Positions 56,262 to 64,000 of a stretch of 64,000 bases of DNA are shown piece by piece (position 1 is the first letter of the stretch; each line of letters starts with the position of its first letter). The notes under the pieces are model-generated. The model searched no databases. It worked only from the letters and a program-made list of their open reading frames with translations, and was not told where the DNA came from. The stretch comes from Progne subis subis. Taxonomy: Eukaryota; Chordata; Aves; Passeriformes; Hirundinidae. The DNA is taken from NCBI GenBank assembly GCA_022316685.1, contig JAKJHU010000833.1, positions 1-64,000 on the forward strand, in the 5' to 3' direction. Both the position numbers and the translations under genes were made by a program.

Positions 56262-56284
56262 ATGCAAATGGTTGCCATGGCAAC
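56262..56284 (+). promoter_or_regulatory. Octamer next to a perfect palindromic X-box (RFX-type) site
   Basis: ATGCAAAT at 56262-56269 is followed after one base by GTTGCCATGGCAAC at 56271-56284. The latter fits the RFX consensus on both strands. Binding is inferred from motif only. Confidence 0.55.
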
Positions 56285-56362
56285 GGGCTCTGGCTCCAGG
56301 CCTGAGCTGGTGTCCATGGAACCACCCCTGGCATGGGATCTGCATGGAGCTGCCAAGGGACC

Positions 56363-56640
56363 GACCATAGCAACAGGGGCTGGTGATGGTTGCCATGGAA
56401 ACTGACCCTAGCAACAGGGGCTGGTGATGGTTGTCATGGAAACTGACCATAGCAACAGGGGCTGGTGATGGTTGCCATGGAAACTGACCATAGCAACAGG
56501 GGCTGGTGATGGTTGTCATGGAAACTGACCATAGCAACAGGGGGATGGTGATGGTTGTCATGGAAACTGACCATAGCAACAGGGGGATGGTCATGGTTGT
56601 CATGGAAACTGACCATAGCAACAGGGGGCTGGTGATTTTT
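56363..56640 (+). repeat. 41-bp minisatellite, about seven copies, each with X-box-like sites
   Basis: Each unit contains CC(A/C)TAGCAACAGG and GGTTG(C/T)CATGGAAAC. Unit starts at about 56363, 56404, 56445, 56486, 56527, 56568 and 56609. Very similar copies, so a recent or homogenised array. Confidence 0.9.
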
Positions 56641-56659
56641 GCCTGCTAAGGAACTGAGT

Positions 56660-56970
56660 TGTCACAGGCCCTCAGAGGGGTTCCATGGAGACTTTCCAAG
56701 AGTCTCCAGGCTGTTCCAGAGCTGGAATGCCACAGGCAGAGACAGGGGCTCCATGGAGACCTCCCAGGGGTTTCTGGGGATGCTCAAGAGCCCTGTGGTC
56801 AGAGGCAGTCACAGCCATTCCATGCTGACATCCCAGGGCACCTTGGGCTGCAAAGGCACCGATCTGTCACAGGCACTCACGGGGGCTCCACGGTGGCATC
56901 CCAGGAGTCCCCAGGCTGCCAAAGAGCCGGGATGTCCCAGACACTCACAGGGGTTCCTGTCATGGGCAGA
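56660..56970 (+). repeat. 68-bp minisatellite, about 4.5 diverged copies
   Basis: Period taken from the (C/T)CCA(T/C)G(G/C) block at about 56683, 56751, 56819 and 56888. Older than the adjacent 41-bp array. Confidence 0.7.
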
Positions 56971-57689
56971 GTGGGAGCTTCAAGCAAAAGCTTTGTTTCT
57001 TCATTGGAGAAACTCCTGCTGAGTCATGAGGTGGACAAATGACACCCAACAGCCACCATGGATCCCCAAACACCTCCAGGATGCCTAGACTTTTAAAATT
57101 CCATCTAAGAATGAGGACTCAGAGCAGCTGGATCCAATGCTAGCCCCTGATTTTTGTCAAAGGCTTATGTCTAAATGATTGGACAGGTGGGTTTGAACCG
57201 TATGCAATTTGTCCCACAGGATTAACAATGGAATAACAGAAAAGTTTGTATAAACACAGCAATCATTTATTCTGATTAGGATTAGACAGATTTATTTACA
57301 CCACAGAATAAATTAAAAAAAAAGAGTTATTTAGTCCACAGTATAGGAGCTATAACAATTATTAAAATATAGTGCTCTAGGAAGTAATTTTAAAGTAAAC
57401 AGGGCTTTGCTGGAGTTGTTTGAGCCCATTGCAGGCAGAGCCTCCTGCTCCAGCAGGAACTGCCTTTCCTGTGCCAGGACCAGGGCAGATCCTGCTGCAG
57501 GAAAAGCCCCAGGCCAGCCCCAAGACAGTGAAGGCCTCGGGCACAAGTGCAGAGTGCTGTGCTGGGAGCTGTGCCAGGGAGAGCCTGAGGCACCAAAGGC
57601 ACCTTGGCAGCAGCAGCTGCTTCCAGGCCATGGCCAGAAGCCTCCCTTGGCAAGGCGGCCTGGTGGCCACCACTGCAGAGCTGCTGCTC
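56971..57689. other. No supported gene
   Basis: AT-rich around 57240-57380, then GC-rich with open frames on both strands and no recognised domain. Confidence 0.35.
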
Positions 57690-57954
57690 CAGGGCTCATT
57701 TCTGGATGGGCTCTGCCCCAGCCCACAGAGTGTGACCTCAGCCCTGACTCTGTCCCAGCCGCTGTGCCTGAGCCCTGCAAAGCCTAAAGGTCACCTGTGC
57801 CAGCCTGGCTCTGTCAGCCCCTGGGGCAGGGCAGGGAAAGGCCAGAGAAGGGGCTGGCTTTGGCTGCTGCATGTGGGCTCCAGCAGAGACAAGGAGGAGT
57901 CAAGGGAGTGGATGGCGTCCAGTGAGCAGCCCCTTCTCCCCATGTAATCCTGGA

Positions 57955-58225
57955 ATGCTTTGGATGGGAAGAGCTCTGCAGTGCTCATCTCATCCAAACC
58001 CCTGCCATGAGCAGGGACATCTTTCACCAGATCAGGTTGTTCAGAGCCCTGTCCCAGCGGGACTTGAATGTTTCCAGGGATGGGGCATTGAGCACCTCCC
58101 TGGGAACCTGTCCTGGTGTACCACCAACCTCATCAAAAATTTCCTTCTTATCTCCCCTCATCTGAACCTCCCTTCCTTTAGTTTAAAACCACCACCCTTT
58201 GTCCTATTGTGACAGGCCCTACTAA
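57955..58225 (-). mobile_element. CR1 LINE fragment
   Basis: Reverse CR1 3' region, with AAATTTCCTTCTTATCTCCC and CCACCCTTTGTCCTATTGTG blocks. Confidence 0.85.
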
Positions 58226-59379
58226 AACCTTTGTCCACCATTGCATTTCCAATCAGCCGGGTTTCCATGGCAATTCCATGACAGGTGACCCTGGTGTGGT
58301 GTCCCAGGGAGGGCTGCCATGGAAGCAGTGCCCAGCCCTGCCCCTTTCTGTCTGGCTGAGCTGGCCTTTGGCCCTGGCAGTGGCGTTTGCTGCTGGTTCC
58401 GCGGCGCCTGAGCAGCCAGCGCGGCACAGGGCAGGTGGCCGTGGCACAAGCCCCCAGCAAGGGATCCCCTCTGGCTCTGGGCACTGACACCAGCCCTGAG
58501 CAAGGGGCCCAGGGCAGGTTTCCCTGGCACCCAACCATCACAGCGGCTCCAGGCCTTGGCTGCCACGGCAGCAAACCAAGGAACGGGTCCCTGTGGCCGC
58601 TGTCGTGGCACCTGAAGGCATCAGCGAGTGTCAGTGCAATTGTACCTGGAACAGCCCCGGCACCGCTTTGTCCTCAGGGGTGCCCTGGCAGCCCAGGACA
58701 GCAACAGCTCTGCGTGCAAGTGGCCATGGAACCTGGCTGCAGAAATGGGTCCTTGGGGTGCTTTCCAAGGAACCTTGAAGGGATGAGGGATCCAAAGCCA
58801 GCAGTGGGGTCAGTGCAGTGTCCATGGCCACAGCCCCTTGCAATGGCCCAGGGCAGGTTGGGATGATGATCCACCCTCACTCCTGGCCCAGGGCAGGGCT
58901 GCAGGGCTCTTGGTGGCACCTTGGGCTTGGCACACACTTGAGGAGGGTGTTTGTTTTCACTGGAGAAACTCAGGAGTTTTAGATTGCCTCAAAACTAAAA
59001 GAAAAAAATCCTTCTTTGGTTGTGTGCAGCCAGGTCTCCAAGGAAAGCAGGTCCCAGGTGAGTGGGAATAGACAGCATGTAGTTTGGGAATGTGGAGCAA
59101 GGTTGTCCACACTGGGTCACACCTCAAGGCACAGCTTCTCTGAGCATGCCAGGCCTCCTTGGGAGACCCTGGCTCAGTATCAACCACAGAATGCTGCAAT
59201 CACCTCTTGTGTAATGAGAACAGTAATGAAATACGCACTTGAAAGTAGTAATACATATTTCTTAGAAGCTCCTTGAAATATTTCTCCATAACTGCAGCAG
59301 GAAAACTTCCAAATGAATGGCACCGGACCAGAGGGAACTCAAGGCAGAGCCATGGTTTGTCAGGACTTGCTTGATCCTG

Positions 59380-60110
59380 ATGAGCCCCGTGGTGGATTTG
59401 GTGTTAAACCCTGGAACCTCAGGGCCTGAGAGGAGATTGCACAAACCTTTCCAGGAGTGGAAGTCAGAAGAAAAACCCAAAGTGTCTTGATGCATCAGTG
59501 GGTCCCACAGAGGTCCATCCCCAACACAGGCTCCTCATGGAGTTCATGAAGGACAGAAATGGAGGCCAGGATTGCACAAAAACCTCTCAGAGACTCAGTG
59601 AGGGAAGGAAATTCCAAAGTAGCTTAAACACCTTGAGTATCTCAAAGTATTAATGAACCTCACTGAGTATCAATGCAAAGCTCTCAAGGGACTCATTAGA
59701 GCAGATAATTGGAGGCCTTGATTGCACAAAAACCTCTCAGAGACTTGGTGCCTCAAAGAAGTACTTAAATTACCCCTGAGTACCTTGAGGCAATAATGAG
59801 CCCCACTGAGTGTGGTTACTGGCTAAGAATCTCTAGGGACTAATTAAAGCAGATAATTGGAGGCCATGATTGCATAAACCTCTCAGACTCAGTGTCAAAA
59901 AGAAGTTCCTTAATAAATTCTGAGCATCCTGAAGTATTAATGAGCCCCACTGACTATTTTACTGTCTAAGAATCCCAAGGGACTAATTAAAGTAGATAAC
60001 TGAGGCCATGCTAACAATTTTAAAAGGGAAACACCAAGTACCTTAAAACAACTGAAGTACCTTGAAGCATTAATGAGCCCCACTGAGTGTTGTTCCTGAC
60101 AAAGCCTCTC
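59380..60110 (+). repeat. Tandem array with about 143-bp period, long copy
   Basis: About six units. The CACTGAG marker recurs at 59516 (variant), 59661, 59804, 59948 and 60081, spacings 145, 143, 144 and 133. Each unit also has AGATAATTGGAGGCC. Confidence 0.85.
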
Positions 60111-60314
60111 AAGGGACTAATTAGAGCAGATAATTGGAGGCCATGATTGCACAAACCTCTCAAAGACTCCCAGGAAAAAGCAAAACCAAAACCCAAAGTC
60201 CTTTGAATGCTCCTCCTGGCAGCATTCAGGAGCCCCCCAGGGCCATTGGTGACCAAGGCTCCCCAGGGACTCCTTCCAGCACATCCTTGAGGCCACTGGG
60301 ATGTGAGGGGGATG

Positions 60315-60905
60315 CTGAGGGCAGCAGGGAAACCACTCAAGTTTGTGGTGGCCTCTGAAGTCAGCCAGAAGGTTTGTTCCCTTGAGCTGTGAGTTTCCTG
60401 TGCCACTGCAGATGTTGTTGCTCAGAGCCAAGGCTGCCTGGCAGCCACCCCAAGACTGCCCTCAGCATTTCCTTTGCTTCACCTTGGCTTTCTTTTCTCT
60501 TCCTGCTACAGATTTCTTCCAATACCCCACCCCTGTTCCTTCCCCTGCAAACAGCCCATCCCTGGTTGCCCTTTCCACTCTGGCCTCACTCTCCACTTCA
60601 GTTCCTGACATGGCACCATGGGAACATCCCTTCGGGGAGCAGGATCACCCTCCAAGTGCTTCAGGAATTGTCTGCAGCCTCCTGCAGTGCCTCCTGCTGC
60701 TCCCTTGCCAGAGGCACCACAGGCCAGGGGGGCACATCTGGGCTGCTGTGTCTGTCTGTGGGGCTCCCTGTTGTGGGCAAGGAGGAGGAGCTGCAGAGGC
60801 TCTGCAGGACTGACAGGATGGGCTTTGGGGCTGTGAGGAGAAGCTGAGGCACCTGGGCTGCTGGACCTTCTGGAGAGGAGGCCCAGGGCTCATTTTACAA
60901 CTGCT
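60315..60905 (+). repeat. R2 repeat, copy C (5' truncated)
   Basis: Matches 15725-16312, beginning at CAGCAGGGAAACCACTCA, where P1 ends. Confidence 0.8.
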
Positions 60906-60909
60906 GCAA

Positions 60910-61545
60910 GGGTGGTTTCAGAGAATCACAGAATCAGCAAGGTTGGAGAATACCTTGGACATCATCAAGTCCATCTGTGCCCTGACACTGCCTTGTCTCC
61001 CCTGAGCCTCCTCTTCTCCAGGAAAAACAACCCCAGCTCCCTCAGCCACTCCTCACAGGACTTGTGTTCCAGACCCCTCACCAGCCTTGTTTTCCTTCTC
61101 TGGACACACTCCAGCCCCTCCATGTCCTTCTTAAATTGGTGGGCCCAGAACTGGACACAGCGCTCAAGGTGTTGCCCAACCAGCATGGAGCACAGGAGAA
61201 GAATCACTGCCCTGCTCCCACTGGCCATGTTGTTCCTGGTCCCGGCCAGGAGCCATTGGCTTTCTTGGCCACCTGGGCACACTGCTGGCTCATGTCCAGC
61301 CTGCTGTCCATCAGCACCTGCATGTCTTTTTCTGCCTGGCCACTGTCCAGCCACTCTATCCTCAGCCTGTTGCGCACTGCAGGAGTGGTTGTGGCCAAAG
61401 TGCAGGACCTGGCACTTGGACTTGTTAAACCTCACATTATTGGATTTGGTCCCTGGATCCAGCCTATCCAGGGCCCTGTGCAGAGCCTTCCTGCCCTCCA
61501 GCAGATCAGCACCCCCAGCCAATGGGTGTCACCTTGGGTCCATCA
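60910..61545 (-). mobile_element. CR1 LINE fragment
   Basis: The longest CR1 ORF2 tail here: [14 protein letters not shown], then [20 protein letters not shown] and [18 protein letters not shown]. Paralogue of 25641-26240. Confidence 0.9.
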
Positions 61546-62010
61546 GGCCCTAGAGTGTCACAAAACTTCTCCATGATTTCATGAGGCCTCCCAGTGTCAC
61601 AATGCCCCTTTCATTGCATGGGACCCCTTGGTGTCACTAAGTCCCTTGGATCCTTTGGCCCTGCAGTGTCACAATGGTGCTTTGGTCCCCCAAGGCTCTG
61701 CCGTGTCACAATGGATCCTTGGTTCCATGAGGTCTGGCAGGGCAGCAATGATCTCCTTGGTTCCACAGTGTCACAATGGCCTCTTGGTCCCAAGGGGCAC
61801 CATGGTGTCAAACATGTTTCCTTCATTCCAAGAGTCCCTGAGGAGCCACCCTGGCTATTTGGTTCCATTGGGCCCTGCAGTGTCATAATGGCACCATCAT
61901 GACACCAGATCCTGCTCTGTCCCAATGCCCTGCATGTTTCCACTAGGCCCTGCAGTGTCACAGTGGCCTCTTGGTTCCATCAGGCCTCAGAGGAACACCA
62001 TGAATTCCTT
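61546..62010 (-). repeat. GTGTCACA minisatellite, array 3
   Basis: Reverse counterpart of array 2, again between CR1 and S1-related sequence. Confidence 0.85.
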
Positions 62011-62011
62011 G

Positions 62012-64000
62012 GCCCTGGGCCTGGAGCAGGAGCAGCTCTTGAGGGCCCCAAGGCCGGGGCTGTTGTGCTGGCCTGGGCAGATGGGATGGCAGCAGGGGCT
62101 GCAGGGCTCTCAGCACCTCAGGGAGAGGGGAGCAGGGCACACAGGGAGCCTCCTTTTCCCTTGGCCCAGCACCTTCCCCATGGCTGGGGCTGAGTCCTGT
62201 CTGAGCTGCAGCTGCTGCTGTGCCCTTCCGAGGGGCTGAGGCCGTGGGGCCCCTGCCCAGAGCAGCCTGCCCTGAGCAGAGCTGTGGGGCCGGAGCCGGC
62301 TGGGCTGTGCTGGGGACAGGCCCTTGGTGCTGCCGAGAGCTCAGGGCAGCTGGCAGAGCTTGGAGGGAGCTGGGCTGGGCTGAGAGAGCCTGCCACAGAA
62401 ACCATCAGCGTCCATCTCAGCCTGTGTGAGCGTGCAGGGGCAGGACTCAGCCCAGGTCTTGTGGGGCAGGGTCAGAACCTGTGGAAGACAGTGAAAGCAG
62501 GCAAGTGGCCCAGCGAGGAGGCTGCTCTGTGCCCTTGGTGGCATGGACAGAGCAGGGACACGGCCCAGGACATTTGTCAGTGCCAGCCTCTGTCCCCAGC
62601 CATTGCCAGCCCTGGCTGCTCAGCCCAGGTTTGCGGGGCAGTTTGGCTGTGGCCCAGCTCCATCCTCCTGCGGGGCTCAGGGCCTGTTCCCGGCCATGGC
62701 CAGCCCTGCCCGGCCTCTCTGCTGGCCCAGAGCCCGGCAGAGCCCGGGGCAGGGCTGTCTGTGCAGCCCCACAGGTGCCACGGGCTGTGCAGGAGCTGGC
62801 AGAGGCTGCCCAGCAGGGAGGCCATGGGGCACAGAGCCCCAAGGCTGCTGTGGGCACCACGGCACAGGGGCCGTTCCCACCCGCAATGCTCCTGTCCTGC
62901 CCTGCGCCTGCACAGGGGCTGTGGCACCATGGCTGGGCCAGCGCGGCACAAAGGGGCCACGCAGCCGCTGCCGGGGCTGACAGCAGGGCCAGGCACACAC
63001 AAGGAATTGCTGGGCATTGCCTGGGCTGGGCAGGGCTGACTGTGCCAAAGGCAGAGCTAAGCTGCCCTTGGTGGCTGCAGGGAAAGTGCAGAGCCCAAAG
63101 AGCCTCCATGGCTGTGCTGGAGACCAAGGCTGGAGGAGGGAAATGCAGGGCTGCTGTGGGATGGGGAGGGGATTGAATTCCAGCACACACCTCAGTTCTC
63201 TGACAATCCCGGCACAATGCTGGTCCCTGTTCCAGCCTGGAGCAGAGCAGATGGTTTGGGGACAGGAGCCCTCTGGGGCTGGCAGGGACCTGCAGCTTGC
63301 AAGGTGCTCTGCTCTCCCTCAGCTCCTCTCTGACAGATGCCAATCCCAGCTGGGCACCTCAGGGCATGAGTGGCACTGCCTGCTCAGGGGCACACAACTG
63401 ATGTCTGCCTGGAAAGAGGCAGAGGTTTAAATACCTGTTAGTTTCATATTATACAAGGAAATCTCTGTTATCTGGGTCAGTTAAGTACTTTTAAGAAGTG
63501 GCCAAACTTTCCCACCAGGAACAGGAATTTCCTGGATCTACTGGATTCTCCTACTGATGGCAGGAGAAGAAATACGGATCTTCCCCTCTACCTTGGACAC
63601 CAACATTCAGTCTAACAATTCACAGCCCTCTTCTTTCAGGTGTTTCCAGGTCTTCTGTTTAAATGGCCATGTCTAAGGGCATTTCTTCATGTAGAGCAGC
63701 TGTACCTATGTCCTTCCTGTTGCTCCCAGATTTCCTCCTGCAGCTCTTCTCTGGTCATTTCAATGCATCTCCCATGACTGGCTTCATGCTTTGTGCTTCC
63801 CAGAGTTGTCCAATTTTTCAGAAGTTTAAATAACACCTTAGTCAGCATCTTAGTTGTATTTTTATTTTATATATCACCTCTTCTTATATCTTGGTTAAAA
63901 ATTCTTCCTGTATGGAAATCTCTTGTGGGTTGTGGACATGTCAGATGTTGCTGGGATGTCAGAAGGAGCTGGGGGAAGTGGTTTGTTGATTCATAAATTT
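62012..64000 (-). repeat. S1 unit, copy 3, cut by the window end
   Basis: Reverse of 22130-24115. Coordinates of the 298-codon frame mirror exactly (62447-63343). It continues past the window. Confidence 0.85.

Larger units (their letters stand above)
57690..60310 (+). repeat. P1 block, second copy
   Basis: 58700-60310 is collinear with 8011-9475. The left part adds sequence shared with 17769-17880. No gene recognised. Confidence 0.75.

Noticed and set aside
1..64000. tRNA, rRNA or snRNA genes
   Set aside because: No cloverleaf with A and B boxes or known small-RNA core was recognised by eye; a covariance-model scan would be needed to be sure.

Overview
This window reads as nuclear DNA of a bird, most likely a songbird. 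The evidence is chicken-repeat-1 (CR1) LINE fragments with their reverse-transcriptase C-termini and characteristic 3' ends, many long terminal repeats (LTRs) with TATA boxes and AATAAA signals, an endogenous retrovirus (ERV) gag, an olfactory receptor 14-like fragment, MHC class II beta fragments, a PAK-like kinase relic, and four copies of a C2H2 zinc-finger gene whose N-terminal part I know from predicted passerine proteins. There are no operons, ribosome-binding sites or CRISPR arrays. Most long open frames in the GC-rich parts are compositional and were left out.

The window is a mosaic of segmental duplications. The core is a zinc-finger (ZNF) cassette. Four gene copies are present: A (12566-13852, minus), B (28328-29081, plus), C (40602-42161, minus) and D (54175-55335, plus). 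Two remnants add to these: a ghost at 17411-17768, where the upstream LTR-like repeat is joined straight to ZNF 3' sequence, and a 5' relic at 43555-43930. An LTR-like repeat (R1, about 645 bp) lies upstream of every gene copy in sense orientation. Only D looks intact. A has nine good fingers but a nonsense codon before them. B and C have lost exon 1 and are frameshifted in the same type of finger. All four share a stop codon at the start of a linker, followed by a relic finger.

Layout: 1-2.9 kb, ERV gag with 5' LTR (minus). 2.9-7.9, T-rich and AT-rich DNA, a G-rich pentamer repeat and an LTR (6733-7357). 7.9-9.5, a block (P1) with a tandem array, copied at 57.7-60.3. 10.5-10.7, olfactory receptor relic. 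11.4-17.8, ZNF-A cassette and ghost. 18-21, solo LTR and other LTRs. 21-27.3, S1 unit, CR1s, a minisatellite and repeat R2. 27.3-29.5, ZNF-B. 29.5-32.4, MHC class II beta relics, a CTGGGA-type minisatellite and the PAK relic. 32.7-39.3, mostly unassigned. 39.3-42.6, ZNF-C. 42.8-45.8, three LTRs and a retroviral 3' end. 45.8-48.5, an inverted counterpart of the MHC-associated minisatellite with a second transmembrane-exon relic. 48.5-55.7, second S1 unit, a 488-bp solo LTR and ZNF-D. 55.9-57, CR1 and an array of X-box-like sites. 57.7-64, P1, R2, CR1, minisatellite and S1 again, in inverted order relative to 21.7-27 kb.

The idea best supported by the sequence is a zinc-finger cassette that carries its own upstream LTR and has been copied in both orientations along with S1, CR1 and R2. 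Whether the LTR drives the genes, and whether D or the A finger block still acts, cannot be settled from sequence alone.
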